A DNA stretch of 64,000 nucleotides from Chitinophaga sp. MM2321 (GTDB lineage: Bacteria > Bacteroidota > Bacteroidia > Chitinophagales > Chitinophagaceae). Where the stretch lies: NCBI RefSeq assembly GCF_964033635.1, contig NZ_OZ035533.1, positions 5,084,001 through 5,148,000 of the forward strand, written 5' to 3'. Shown here in pieces: positions 41,302 to 51,502 of the stretch (the stretch's first letter is position 1; each line of letters begins with the position of its first letter). Under the pieces are notes generated by a model, which saw only the letters and a program-made list of their open reading frames with translations, searched no databases and was not told the origin of the DNA. Both the position numbers and the translations under genes were made by a program.

Positions 41302-43047
41302 TTACCAGGGTTTCCCTGTACCTTGAATCAACCACATCTTCGACCATTGATCATCTACGGCCGGTTGCAGGTTTTGTATGGCAGCATTCACATTATCGCC
41401 GTTGAAATTCTTCTCATTGGCGCCATAAAAAAACCTCACGGGTATTTTCTCTCCCTGCGGACCGCTAACTATATTTTTGCCCAGGTTGGGATAACCTGTT
41501 CTTCTCCAGTTAAACCATGCTTCTACTGAAGTGAAATCTGCTACCCACACCTGCTCCATGATGGGCAGTATTTTATCCGGTGCATTATTAAAAGCAGCGG
41601 CTGCCTTGGCCAGAAAACCGTTCTTATCGAACGCTTCGATCTGATGAGTTCCGGGGTTATACACTTTGTTATCACCATCGGAAATTTTATATTGGCTAAA
41701 GGATGCGCTGATACCTTGTGTGTAATAATTAACTGCCGAACCGGATATCCATCCTCTTACCGCCGCTTCAGCCAGGGTGAAATTGACCTCACTCGCAGAA
41801 ATGAATACAACAGGCAGGTTGGTATTTGTATTATCTCTAAACATGCTTGCCAGGTAGGAAACAAACGGATTGGCTGCACCCGCTGTATAAATAGAAGGAT
41901 CCAATGTTTTAACCGTATTCACGGCAGCAGGTGTTTTTTTATTGTAGGTGTCCGGGTTGGGCAGGGCAACTTTAAGGCCCACATACAGGGAAGTGTCCAC
42001 TCCTTCCTGGTAAGTCTTCAGGAAACGTTTTACTTTCCCATCGGTATCTTTCATGATCACTTCATCGGCACCTGCATCCCTGATGATGGTTGGCACATCC
42101 ACTGGTTTGAACCACACAGTCAGTCTTGGATCATGGTTATTCTTTAAGAAGTTAACGATCGGCTCGCCGGGTTTCAACCTGTAATACACAGATGGATCGG
42201 GTTGGTTAAAAGAACCCAATGGCCAGCTATCCAAAGCAGAAGTGCCCGGAAAATAAACAGCTGCGTTGTCGCTGCTGTTTACGATAAGAGGATAATTAAC
42301 CGGGTCTGCAACGATCTTGTTAAACTCCGACTTTACATCGACCCCTATTGCCTGCATATCGTTTGTTTTTTCGGATAACCGCATCAGGAACCTGATATGC
42401 AGAGAATTGGCAAAGGCCCTCCATTTCTGCACATCTCCTTTAAACAAAATATCAGCCGATTGGGTGAAAGTAGTTACGGAAGTGGCCTTCTTAAAAGTAG
42501 CGTTAGCCGTTTCCAAATCATTCAATATACCCTTGAATACATCCTTCTGATTGTCATAAACGGGTTTCAACACACCTTCAGTTCCTTTCATCGCTTCGCT
42601 GAAGGGAATATCTCCCCAGCTCGAAGTATAATATCCGAACCAGTAAGATTTCATGACAAGCGCAACTCCCCGGAAAAAAGCAGAATCCGCTGCTCCTGTC
42701 GCACGCGTTTCCAGATAGGCCGCATTGGACAGGGCCAAATAAAATTGCCTGTATGCCCAGTCACCCGACTTCCAGCCGAATGTGTTCGTGATGGCAATCC
42801 CTGAAAAATCCTGCTGGACATATTGCATCGCCGCCGAAAGCACACTCTGGGTGGTATTTCCTGCAAACTCTGTCAGCCCCATCGTCATGGTAGAACCCGA
42901 AATAACCTGGGTCATGATAAATGCGGGATTTACCTGCTCAGCCAATAATGTGTTAGGACTTATATTGGTATCTGTCAGCGTTTTTCCGCAACCCGAAAGG
43001 ACGAATAAAAAAAGAATCCCTTTATAAAATAGATGTAATGATTTCAT
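41302..43047 (-). CDS. SusD/RagB-like outer-membrane lipoprotein
   Basis: 581 residues. Lipoprotein signal MKSLHLFYKGILFLFVLSGC with Cys20. The rest matches the SusD-like (RagB) group with NISPNTLLAEQVNPAFIMTQ, NAAYLETRATGAAD, YTSSWGDIPFSEAMKGTEGV and a C-terminal WADFTSVEAWFNWRRTGYPN. SusD lipoproteins cap a SusC barrel and capture the ligand at the cell surface. It follows the SusC gene by 11 nt. Substrate unknown; no glycosidase is next to it, so a peptide, siderophore or other ligand is as likely as a glycan. Confidence 0.94.
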   Translation of the reverse strand: MKSLHLFYKGILFLFVLSGCGKTLTDTNISPNTLLAEQVNPAFIMTQVISGSTMTMGLTEFAGNTTQSVLSAAMQYVQQDFSGIAITNTFGWKSGDWAYRQFYLALSNAAYLETRATGAADSAFFRGVALVMKSYWFGYYTSSWGDIPFSEAMKGTEGVLKPVYDNQKDVFKGILNDLETANATFKKATSVTTFTQSADILFKGDVQKWRAFANSLHIRFLMRLSEKTNDMQAIGVDVKSEFNKIVADPVNYPLIVNSSDNAAVYFPGTSALDSWPLGSFNQPDPSVYYRLKPGEPIVNFLKNNHDPRLTVWFKPVDVPTIIRDAGADEVIMKDTDGKVKRFLKTYQEGVDTSLYVGLKVALPNPDTYNKKTPAAVNTVKTLDPSIYTAGAANPFVSYLASMFRDNTNTNLPVVFISASEVNFTLAEAAVRGWISGSAVNYYTQGISASFSQYKISDGDNKVYNPGTHQIEAFDKNGFLAKAAAAFNNAPDKILPIMEQVWVADFTSVEAWFNWRRTGYPNLGKNIVSGPQGEKIPVRFFYGANEKNFNGDNVNAAIQNLQPAVDDQWSKMWLIQGTGKPW

Positions 43048-43058
43048 TGTCGATAGTT

Positions 43059-46000
43059 CTAGAATTGAACATTTAGTTTAAGACCCATTACCGCTGTCCA
43101 TGGAGCCATGTTTGCACGATCATACCCAAGTTCATAAGGAGCTCCAGGATCCGTTTTGAAATATCCTGCAGACTCAGGGTCAATATTATTTTTGGCTTTG
43201 GTCCACACGATCAGGTTTCTCATGAAAACAGAAAGCGATAACGCCTGCGCCTTTATGCTGCTTGCTATTGCAGGGGAAAAACTATAGGCAACGGCCAGTT
43301 CTCTCAGCTTTATAAAGGAAGCATCGTACATCCAGGTTTGAACACCCTGATCCCAATATCCGGAGCCACCGGCTATATTATCGGCAGCAAAATATTTGGT
43401 ATCTGCACCACCGAAATTCTCGACGTATCCACCGTTACCATCCGAGCGGACACCTGGGAAAAACGCACCGTTGGAAAGTCCTGTACTGGCCAGGGGAAAT
43501 CCACCCAGGTTCTCTGTTCTTCCACCTACCCACGTAAGGCCATTGGTTGCATTGTATTTCGACGGGTTGTTTTTAATTTCCTGGGCCAACTGGTCTTTGT
43601 TGCCACTGAAAGAATTATTGCTGAGGATTCCGGTAAATGTGCTTGAACCATCGCCTTTGTACCAACTTTCCTGACGTCCATCCCTGGTCATGCGCAGCAT
43701 ACTTTCAGAATAATATTTACCTCCTTGCCTCCAGTCTAAGCTGGCAGAAACGGTAAACCTTTTATATGAAACGTTTGTCTGAAACCCTAATGTGAAATCA
43801 TTGATGACATTTCCTATTTTCTTCAGCACTGGCTCGCGCTGAACATACCCGTTTCCGTCCAGCACTGGCCAACCCTTGTAAGGCCCATCTGCTACGCGAA
43901 CCACATCATTTCCCCAAACATCTCCTATATTATCGCCCACCTGGGTCTGGTTGTATGCATTCTGAGCGGCCCAGAACTGAAACACTGATATTCCTTCAGG
44001 AAGGGTCTTTAGCTTGCTGCGGTCCCTGGTGTAAACGAGATTAACATCCCAGGTAAGCGACTTGGTTTTCACAGGCACGCCGTGAAGCCCGATCTCTACG
44101 CCACTATTGCTCACCACACCCGCGTTGACATTTGCAAAAGTATACCCCGTCGTAGAAGGTGTGCTTACATTCATGATCTGGTCTTTGTCGTCAACCTTGT
44201 AGTAAGTAATATTAAACCCTAACCTGTCATTAAACAGAGACAAGTCAACTCCCGCTTCTGAAGAGACAATACTTTCAGGCTTTAAATTGTTGTTTGCCAT
44301 AGTCGTTTGCAGGGAATAAATAGTGTTTGCTCCCCAGGTGGATTTGACAAGTGTTTGAGACAGTTGATAAGGATTCGTATCCTTTCCCACCTGTGCCCAA
44401 CCGCCACGGAGTTTCAACAACGATACGAATGAAGGCAAACGAAGCATATCAGAGATAATGAGGCTCAGCGAGGATGACGGATAAAAATAGGACCTGTTAT
44501 TTTCCGGCAGTGTGCTGGACCAATCATTTCTGCTGGTCAGATCGAGGTAAACCACTTTTTTATAGTCCAGTGAGGCCACGCCATACAAGCTGTTTATCCT
44601 TTTTTTATAGAAAGAGCTACCATAATTTACGAAGCCCTTGTCCACATTACTTGACGTATATAATCCCGGCAACACAAGGTTCTGGCCTCCTATGGAAGAA
44701 CTGGAACCATGCTGGTACAATAAGTTACCACCGCCGGATAAATTCAGGGAAAAATTACCGAACCCTTTTTTATAGGTCAGCAGAAAATCCGCATTTGTTT
44801 CCTGGTTATTGCTTGAAGCATAATTATAACTTCCCTGGCGGTTTCGCACTTCTGACCAGCCGTGCTGGGATTGAGTTATGTAGGTTTGACTAAACGTACC
44901 TATGCGCGCCATAAGGCTTAATTGCGATGTAATGGTCCAGTCAAATTTGATATTCCCGTAAGGATTTACTTTCTGGAATTTATTGACGTCCACATAAGCC
45001 GTAAACCATGGGTTATTGAAATGATCATCCCATACATTCTGTTGTATGTCATCCACTTTCCAATAATCCTTAACGTCGTTAACGTTAATATAATTAGGCA
45101 TAAAATAAATATCTTCAAACGGATAATTATCCCAGCTCTGTGATCTGAAGTTGTCTGATCCTGAATATGAATAATTAATATTGGTACTTACTTTTACTTT
45201 CTTGGTGATGTTGTACGATCCGGAAAAAGCGATGGCATCCTTTTTCAGTTCCACGCCCGGGTAGGTGCCAGTTGCCCTGGTGTCGGTCATAGACAAACTA
45301 AAATTGCCTTTTTCATTAGAACCGCGAACGCTCACATCATTAATAAAGCTGTTACCCGTTTGCGTAAAATTCTTTACGTTGTCAGGATAAGCCTTTAAGG
45401 GAACTGCCTGCCCGTTGGAATTCCATTGGATCGCAGGCGTGCCCATGGCGGGCCCCCACCATCCTGTTTGTGCTGCATCAAATGCACCATTGCTACCATT
45501 GGCGAACTGATTCTGCTGCCGCACGAAGTGATAGGGTACGCTTGTAGCGTAGGAAGAATTTACGGTAACGCCTATTCCTCTTTTTATACCCGATCCATTT
45601 TTAGTGGTAACCAGCAATACGCCGCTTCCGGCACGGGATCCATACAGTGCCGCCGCGCTGGGGCCTTTCAAAACAGAAACGCTCTCAATGTTATCGGCGC
45701 TCAGGTTGGACAATACACCTGCATCGTTGCCGGTGGGCAAACCATCTACGACAATAAGCGGCGCATCATTTCCTGAAAGCGATTTTATTCCACGAATAAC
45801 GACCTGGGGATCGCTGTTTATATCCATACCTGGATTGCTGATCTTAAGACCGGCTACTTTGCCCGTGAGCGCATTCACGACATTTTCCTGCGGCACCTTA
45901 GACATTTGCTCACTTTTTACTTCGCCTACCGAATATCCAAGCGATCTTTTCTGCCTTCCGATTCCCAGGGCAGTCACTACAATTCCACTCAGTTCCTTTT

Positions 46001-46640
46001 CCCGCGGTGTAAGCTCCACATTAAGCGGGCCGTTACTTCTAATTACAATCTCTCTGGATTGGAAACCAACATAACTGACAACAATTGTTTCGCCGACGGC
46101 GGCCCTTATTTTAAAATTCCCTTCCTCATCCGTAACCGTTCTGGAGTTATTACCCTTTACCGTCACTGATGCCCTGCCCAGCGGCAAGCCATCGGCAGAA
46201 AGGATCTTACCAGTAATGGAAGTATCCGCAATATGCTGGTCCGAAATAATTTTCTTTGGCGCAGACCGGCTATCCGTTTTAACATAAAGCATTATAGTCT
46301 TGTCTTCAATGGTATAGCTTAAAGACTGGTTTTTGAGAACGATTTCCAGGAAATCGCCCAAGTACATATTATACGCGGAGACCGATACGGGAACCGTACC
46401 ATCCAGGTCTGAGGTATTGTAAAAAACAACGTGGCCGGTTTGTTTTTTTATGGCCGAGAAAATCTTTTTTAGCTCCACATTTTTACCGGAAAAGGTAATA
46501 GTTTGGGAAACGGCACTGGCGTGCGCATTCAGTAGAGCAGCGAATAATAAAATAAGAGCTAGTTTCATCACTAACAGTGTTTTGGTAAGATACCGGGACC
46601 TCCACCAGGCAGCCCGGTGCCCATGAACAGTTTTTTGCAT
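43059..46640 (-). CDS. SusC/RagA-family TonB-dependent transducer
   Basis: 1193 residues from ATG 46640 (an in-frame GTG lies three codons upstream). After the signal region come an STN domain at about 50-110 (VELKKIFSAIKKQTGHVVFY), which contacts the anti-sigma factor, and a carboxypeptidase-D-like domain at about 135-210 (GLPLGRASVTVKGNNSRTVT). The plug with ALTGKVAGLKISNPGMDIN and PLIVVDGLPTGND follows, then a 22-strand barrel to the final LKLNVQF. The STN domain plus upstream FecR and sigma genes define a trans-envelope signalling receptor: ligand binding outside induces its own operon. TonB and proton-motive force power uptake. Confidence 0.95.
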   Translation of the reverse strand: MQKTVHGHRAAWWRSRYLTKTLLVMKLALILLFAALLNAHASAVSQTITFSGKNVELKKIFSAIKKQTGHVVFYNTSDLDGTVPVSVSAYNMYLGDFLEIVLKNQSLSYTIEDKTIMLYVKTDSRSAPKKIISDQHIADTSITGKILSADGLPLGRASVTVKGNNSRTVTDEEGNFKIRAAVGETIVVSYVGFQSREIVIRSNGPLNVELTPREKELSGIVVTALGIGRQKRSLGYSVGEVKSEQMSKVPQENVVNALTGKVAGLKISNPGMDINSDPQVVIRGIKSLSGNDAPLIVVDGLPTGNDAGVLSNLSADNIESVSVLKGPSAAALYGSRAGSGVLLVTTKNGSGIKRGIGVTVNSSYATSVPYHFVRQQNQFANGSNGAFDAAQTGWWGPAMGTPAIQWNSNGQAVPLKAYPDNVKNFTQTGNSFINDVSVRGSNEKGNFSLSMTDTRATGTYPGVELKKDAIAFSGSYNITKKVKVSTNINYSYSGSDNFRSQSWDNYPFEDIYFMPNYINVNDVKDYWKVDDIQQNVWDDHFNNPWFTAYVDVNKFQKVNPYGNIKFDWTITSQLSLMARIGTFSQTYITQSQHGWSEVRNRQGSYNYASSNNQETNADFLLTYKKGFGNFSLNLSGGGNLLYQHGSSSSIGGQNLVLPGLYTSSNVDKGFVNYGSSFYKKRINSLYGVASLDYKKVVYLDLTSRNDWSSTLPENNRSYFYPSSSLSLIISDMLRLPSFVSLLKLRGGWAQVGKDTNPYQLSQTLVKSTWGANTIYSLQTTMANNNLKPESIVSSEAGVDLSLFNDRLGFNITYYKVDDKDQIMNVSTPSTTGYTFANVNAGVVSNSGVEIGLHGVPVKTKSLTWDVNLVYTRDRSKLKTLPEGISVFQFWAAQNAYNQTQVGDNIGDVWGNDVVRVADGPYKGWPVLDGNGYVQREPVLKKIGNVINDFTLGFQTNVSYKRFTVSASLDWRQGGKYYSESMLRMTRDGRQESWYKGDGSSTFTGILSNNSFSGNKDQLAQEIKNNPSKYNATNGLTWVGGRTENLGGFPLASTGLSNGAFFPGVRSDGNGGYVENFGGADTKYFAADNIAGGSGYWDQGVQTWMYDASFIKLRELAVAYSFSPAIASSIKAQALSLSVFMRNLIVWTKAKNNIDPESAGYFKTDPGAPYELGYDRANMAPWTAVMGLKLNVQF

Positions 46641-46821
46641 AAATTGCACTTGTTTGGTTGATAACGATTGTTGTGAAAGACGAGATTTTCTTCAACCGAA
46701 TGTCTTGCCGGAAGTGCTTCACCATTTCCGGCTTTTTTTTTCAGCTGATCAATAAAAAACTACAGATTCTTCGTTCTCATGGTTAAGGATTTTTAATGAT
46801 GAACAAAACACATTTAGCCGG

Positions 46822-48018
46822 TCAGGGCATTACGATCAACCGCCGGCCCTCTTCTATCCGGAAATGGACGCCTGCTTTTCCCAATCCGTTAAGCAGTCCG
46901 GCCAAACTTACATTTTTGCTGACCTCTCCACCAAAATTCATCTCCGGAATACCTTTTTCATATACCACCTCAATGTTGTACCACCTTTCCAACTGCTGCA
47001 TCACTTCCTGCAGGCTGGCATTTTCAAAATTGAACAGTCCGTTCTTCCAGGCCATGATCTTTTCAACGTCAACATTGCTGACTACTTTCATTTTTTCGGA
47101 TGGTCTGATCTGTGCTTGCTGGCCTGGGTCCAGGATTACCGCCATTTCGTTTGTATGAAGAGGAAGCACCCGCACACCACCTTCCAGTAATGTTGCGTTC
47201 AGGCTATTTTCCTCCGTATAGGCATTTATATTAAAGCTGGTTCCCAGCACTTCAATTTCCATCCGGTCCTTCACAGTTACCCGGAAAGGCATTTCCGCAT
47301 TCTTCACCACTTCAAAGTAGGCTTCGCCTGTAAGCTCCACCCTACGTTCCTTTCCTTTAAAGGCAGTGGGGTAGCGTAAAGAAGAAGCTGCATTCAGCCA
47401 TACCATGGACCCATCCGGCAACTGCACCCTGAAATTGCCGCCACGCGGTGTAACCAGGTTATTATAACTAACGGCCGTGTTGCCATCATGTACATCATAC
47501 ACTAACTGGCCACCTGATTGCTTGATGGTGGTGGCGCCCTGTGTGATCGTCTGGTTACCTGCACTATCAAGTGTAACAGAAGAACCGTCCGCCAGGTTAA
47601 GAATGGCTTTGTTGGTACCCGGGGCAATATCTATTGCCAGGTAACTGGTGTCCTTTACCGGTATATGATCCCTGCTATGTTGCCACCAGAAATAAATTCC
47701 GGCTGAAAACAATACCATAATAGATGCAGCCGCCCAGCCCCATCCACGCAGAAAATGCAAACGATGTATGCGTACAGGTGATACTACCTGCAACGGATGC
47801 GGCTTGTCTGTTTGGGTAGCCCGCTGCAATAAGGGCAGCAAGGTTTCGTCCATAACATCCGCCGTATATACATCTCCGGTCAGGGTTTCCAATGCGGCTA
47901 TCATCTCAGCGGAGTACTCCTCATCCTGCAACAAGGAATAAAATTCCTGTTGCTCCAGAGGGCTCAACTGACCTGCTATAAATTTCCGGACTAAGTGATA
48001 TGTTTTTGGTTGATCCAT
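46822..48018 (-). CDS. FecR-family anti-sigma factor
   Basis: 398 residues, one membrane segment at about 100-118 (WGWAAASIMVLFSAGIYFWW). The cytoplasmic N-terminus (LVRKFIAGQLSPLEQQEFYS) holds the ECF sigma factor; the periplasmic part has the FecR domain (NLVTPRGGNFRVQLPDGSMV, LNAASSLRYPTAFKGKERRV, LTGEAYFEVVKNAEMPFRV). The DUF4974 C-terminus (LQEVMQQLERWYNIEVVYEK) receives the signal from the STN domain of SusC. It stands between the sigma gene and the SusC gene, as usual. Confidence 0.95.
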   Translation of the reverse strand: MDQPKTYHLVRKFIAGQLSPLEQQEFYSLLQDEEYSAEMIAALETLTGDVYTADVMDETLLPLLQRATQTDKPHPLQVVSPVRIHRLHFLRGWGWAAASIMVLFSAGIYFWWQHSRDHIPVKDTSYLAIDIAPGTNKAILNLADGSSVTLDSAGNQTITQGATTIKQSGGQLVYDVHDGNTAVSYNNLVTPRGGNFRVQLPDGSMVWLNAASSLRYPTAFKGKERRVELTGEAYFEVVKNAEMPFRVTVKDRMEIEVLGTSFNINAYTEENSLNATLLEGGVRVLPLHTNEMAVILDPGQQAQIRPSEKMKVVSNVDVEKIMAWKNGLFNFENASLQEVMQQLERWYNIEVVYEKGIPEMNFGGEVSKNVSLAGLLNGLGKAGVHFRIEEGRRLIVMP

Positions 48019-48098
48019 GTTCCTTTATAAAGATGCAACTGATAGCAGCATTGTCATGCCCGGTAGCCATATTTTTTTAAAAAAAGTGGGAAACCGGC

Positions 48099-48683
48099 TT
48101 AAAACCGCAATGCCAGGAATAAAACGGTCAAATAAACAACTAATTCCAGGTGCTCCCGGATGCTTTTAACGGCGATACTCAATGAATTTCTGACATGCCC
48201 GTAAGACAAATTCATTTTTGCTGCTATTTCCATGGTGGAAAGACCTTCTATCCGATTCAGTTCAAAGATAGTTCTCCGTTGTTCGGGCATGCGCTTAATA
48301 AATTCACCAACACGCTGCTGCAGTTCTTTGACCCCGAGGGATTGCAGGGCCCCATTTTCTATATATTCATGGAATGTTAAGGCAGACAGACGTTTGTCAT
48401 AAGCCGCATTTTTCCGGATGTATATCAGCGATTCGTTGAGCGTTATCTTTTTTAACCATGCCCGTAAGAAATGGACCTCTGGTAGCTGATCGCGGTGCAA
48501 CCATAACTTGATAAATACTTCCTGTAATACATCCTGTTTTGCAGCTTCATCCTGGAGTACTTTATTGGCTAATGCCCCCAGCGAGGTTGAATATTGACTA
48601 AAAAGGGCCGTGAAGGCCGATTCATCACCTTCTGATACCCGTTGTAGTAGCTCCTTTTCCTCGTAAGTATGCCTGGTCGACAA
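48099..48683 (-). CDS. ECF RNA polymerase sigma factor
   Basis: 194 residues. Sigma region 2 (ESAFTALFSQYSTSLGALAN, QDVLQEVFIKLW) and region 4 (RMPEQRRTIFELNRIEGLST, MEIAAKMNLSYGHVRNSLSI) are complete; region 3 is absent, as in all ECF factors. The last 17 residues (ELVVYLTVLFLALRF) are hydrophobic, a feature common in Bacteroidota FecI-like factors. It is kept inactive by the adjacent FecR and should activate the fecR-susC-susD set. Confidence 0.95.
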   Translation of the reverse strand: MSTRHTYEEKELLQRVSEGDESAFTALFSQYSTSLGALANKVLQDEAAKQDVLQEVFIKLWLHRDQLPEVHFLRAWLKKITLNESLIYIRKNAAYDKRLSALTFHEYIENGALQSLGVKELQQRVGEFIKRMPEQRRTIFELNRIEGLSTMEIAAKMNLSYGHVRNSLSIAVKSIREHLELVVYLTVLFLALRF

Positions 48684-48973
48684 TGAATTAATGAGTTTAA
48701 ATATCCATCACAAACTATAACAAAAAATTGTAGCAACGTAGTACGGGTGCTAAATTATAGTACAGACACACATTTTAAAACAAAAGGAATAAAGATCATT
48801 GACGTGAAACTCAATTCCCTTCAGCATTTGCGTGCTTACAGGGGTAAATATATTAACAATAAGATCATCCGGGCAGATGATAGCTGGGGAGAGAATTGAA
48901 GTATGTTATGAACAAATGCAGGAAGCGCCAAAAACGCGATCAAGGCATTAGCGCAATACCTGATAAAAAGCAG

Positions 48974-50125
48974 TTAAGGATAACAGTATTCCACCACGAT
49001 AGCACTTGCGCCACCACCACCATTGCAGATAGCGGCCACGCCTATTCTGCCACGCCGTTGTTGCAGCACATGCAGTAAAGTAGTGATGATCCGGGCACCG
49101 GAGGCGCCCAGCGGATGTCCTAAAGCGACAGCTCCTCCATTCACGTTTACTTTATCAGCATCCAGGTCCGACAATTTATTGTTGGCCAGTGCTACCACAG
49201 CAAAGGCTTCATTGATCTCGTAGTAGTCTACCTGGCTGGCAGTAAGCGCAGCATTTTTAAGTGCGAGGGCAATGGCTTTCGCGGGGGCGGTTGTAAACCA
49301 TTCAGGGGCCTGTTGTGCATCGGCATAGGATAGTATGCGGGCCATGGGTTTCAGGCCAGATCTGTCCGCCTGTTCTTTGCTCATCAATACCAAGGCGGCG
49401 GCCCCATCGCTCAGGGAAGAGGCGTTGGCGGCGGTAACAGTACCTCCTGCTTTAAATACAGCCCGCAGGTGAGGGATCTTTTCGAATTTTACATTTTTAA
49501 TCTCTTCATCTTCCTTCACCCCTACCTCCACTATTTCTGCATCAAACTTCCCGGCTATCTGTGCTTCCTGTGCGCGCCGATAGGAGGAAATAGCATATGC
49601 ATCCTGCGCTTCACGGCTTATGTTGAAGGTTTCCGCACACAGTTCTGCCGCTACGCCCATATGATAATCGTGGTAAACATCCCACAGGCCGTCTTTGATC
49701 AAACCATCAACGATCTTATCATGGCCTAACCGGTAGCCATTCCGGGCTTTATCGAGGTAATAGGGAACATTGCTCATGCTTTCCATGCCACCCGCCACAA
49801 CAGTTTCCTGCTGACCCAATGCGATACTCTGTGCGCCCAGCATGATCGCTTTCATTCCGGAAGCACAAACTTTATTGACAGCTGTAGCAGGCAAGTCAGG
49901 CAGACCAGCCAGTTTTGCAGCCTGTGTAGCCGGCGCCTGCCCTGTATTGGCAGACAATACATGGCCCATAAAAACTTCCTGTACGAGTGCGGGGTCTATA
50001 TTTATCCGTACTACCGCCGCTTTAATAACAATGCCTCCCAGCGCGGGTGCAGTAAATGAAGCGAGGCTTCCGCCAAAACTTCCGATCGGCGTACGTACTG
50101 CCGACATAATATATACATCTTTCAT
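48974..50125 (-). CDS. atoB: Acetyl-CoA C-acetyltransferase (thiolase)
   Basis: Cytosolic thiolase that splits acetoacetyl-CoA plus CoA into two acetyl-CoA. The 383 residues from ATG 50125 begin MKDVYIMSAVRTPIGSFGGS. The nucleophilic Cys is in NKVCASGMKAIMLGAQSIAL, the first His in NGGAVALGHPLGASGARIIT and the second Cys in GVAAICNGGGGASAIVVEY. It is the last gene of the ketone-body operon; its ATG follows the scoB stop by 5 nt. An in-frame TTG at 50134 would overlap scoB and is less likely. Confidence 0.94.
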   Translation of the reverse strand: MKDVYIMSAVRTPIGSFGGSLASFTAPALGGIVIKAAVVRINIDPALVQEVFMGHVLSANTGQAPATQAAKLAGLPDLPATAVNKVCASGMKAIMLGAQSIALGQQETVVAGGMESMSNVPYYLDKARNGYRLGHDKIVDGLIKDGLWDVYHDYHMGVAAELCAETFNISREAQDAYAISSYRRAQEAQIAGKFDAEIVEVGVKEDEEIKNVKFEKIPHLRAVFKAGGTVTAANASSLSDGAAALVLMSKEQADRSGLKPMARILSYADAQQAPEWFTTAPAKAIALALKNAALTASQVDYYEINEAFAVVALANNKLSDLDADKVNVNGGAVALGHPLGASGARIITTLLHVLQQRRGRIGVAAICNGGGGASAIVVEYCYP

Positions 50126-50130
50126 AAAAA

Positions 50131-50790
50131 TCAATCTAACTGCATTTCAGGAATATCCCCTTCCACGATCAGCCTGCCCGCTGTAGCGGCTCTGATCATT
50201 TCTACGGTAACACCGGGCGCACGCTCCAATAACCGGAAACCACCTTCCGGTAAAATATCGAGCACCGCTAATTCCGTGACGATCTTTTTTACACATCTTA
50301 CACCGGTTAAAGGAAGGGTACAGCGGTGTAAGAGTTTACTCTCCCCAGCTTTGTTGACATGCTGCATCGCAACAATGATATTTTTTGCTGATGCCACCAG
50401 GTCCATTGCACCACCCATGCCTTTGACCATTTTCCCCGGAATTTTCCAGTTGGCGATATCGCCGTTTTCAGCGACTTCCATGGCGCCTAAAATGGTGAGG
50501 TCTACTTTCTGTGAGCGGATCATTCCGAAACTCATGGCAGAATCAAATATCACAGATCCCGGTAAAGTGGTAACGGTTTGTTTGCCTGCATTAATCAGGT
50601 CGGGGTCTTCTTCTCCGGCGAAAGGGAAAGGTCCCATGCCTAGCAGGCCGTTCTCTGACTGTAGTACCACGTTCATCCCTTTAGGAATGTAATTCGCCAC
50701 CAGCGTGGGTATCCCGATACCGAGATTTACATAAGAGTTGTCCTTTATTTCTTTTGCGATCCGTTTCGCAATACCTGTTTTATCTATCAT
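50131..50790 (-). CDS. scoB: 3-oxoacid CoA-transferase subunit B
   Basis: Catalytic subunit that moves CoA from succinyl-CoA to acetoacetate, forming acetoacetyl-CoA for the thiolase. The 219 residues include [17 protein letters not shown], the active-site [12 protein letters not shown] with the covalent Glu, [18 protein letters not shown] and [20 protein letters not shown]. Length fits two-subunit SCOT enzymes. Its ATG overlaps the scoA stop by four bases (ATGA), so the two subunits are translationally coupled. Confidence 0.95.
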   Translation of the reverse strand: MIDKTGIAKRIAKEIKDNSYVNLGIGIPTLVANYIPKGMNVVLQSENGLLGMGPFPFAGEEDPDLINAGKQTVTTLPGSVIFDSAMSFGMIRSQKVDLTILGAMEVAENGDIANWKIPGKMVKGMGGAMDLVASAKNIIVAMQHVNKAGESKLLHRCTLPLTGVRCVKKIVTELAVLDILPEGGFRLLERAPGVTVEMIRAATAGRLIVEGDIPEMQLD

Positions 50791-51479
50791 CTTGTAGTTC
50801 GCTGTTCAATACGTTTTTCATATTTATCTCCCTGGAAAATCCGGTGTACATAAATGCCGGGCGTATGAATCTGATCCGGATCAAGTGTACCCACCGGTAC
50901 GAGATGTTCTACTTCCGCAATGGTGATCTTACCTGCCATGGCCATCAGTGGGTTGAAGTTCCGGGCGGTAGACCTGAATATAAGGTTACCGGTTGTATCA
51001 CCTTTCCATGCTTTTACGATGGCAAAATCTGCATCGAAAGCATATTCCATGAGGTAATCTTTTCCTGAAAAGTTCCTGATTTCTTTACCGTCCGCCACTT
51101 CAGTGCCTACACCTGCGGGGGTAAAAATAGCCGGCATGCCGTAACCGGCGGCCATACAACGGGTAGCCAAAGTACCCTGCGGGATGAGCTCTACTTCTAA
51201 TTCTCCGCTCAACAGCTGGCGTTCAAATTCCGCATTTTCACCCACGTAAGAAGCGATCATTTTTTTTACCTGGCGGTTTTCCAACAGCATTCCGATCCCA
51301 AAACCATCTACACCGGCATTGTTGGAAATACAGGTAAGACCACTGACCCTTTTCTTCACGAGTGCAGCAATGCAGTTTTCCGGAATGCCACATAACCCGA
51401 ATCCCCCGATCAGGAGCGTCATACCGTCGCTGATATCTTTGATGGCTTCGGTTACATTTGCAACAACTTTATTGATCAT
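50787..51479 (-). CDS. scoA: 3-oxoacid CoA-transferase subunit A
   Basis: 230 residues. The CoA-transferase family I fold shows [20 protein letters not shown] (Gly-rich CoA loop), [54 protein letters not shown] and [20 protein letters not shown]. It pairs with ScoB, in that order, and forms a heteromer. It follows the dehydrogenase gene by 23 nt. Family is certain; choice of succinyl-CoA as donor rests on the operon context. Confidence 0.95.
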   Translation of the reverse strand: MINKVVANVTEAIKDISDGMTLLIGGFGLCGIPENCIAALVKKRVSGLTCISNNAGVDGFGIGMLLENRQVKKMIASYVGENAEFERQLLSGELEVELIPQGTLATRCMAAGYGMPAIFTPAGVGTEVADGKEIRNFSGKDYLMEYAFDADFAIVKAWKGDTTGNLIFRSTARNFNPLMAMAGKITIAEVEHLVPVGTLDPDQIHTPGIYVHRIFQGDKYEKRIEQRTTR

Positions 51480-51502
51480 ACTTTTTATTTAGCTATACTG
51501 AA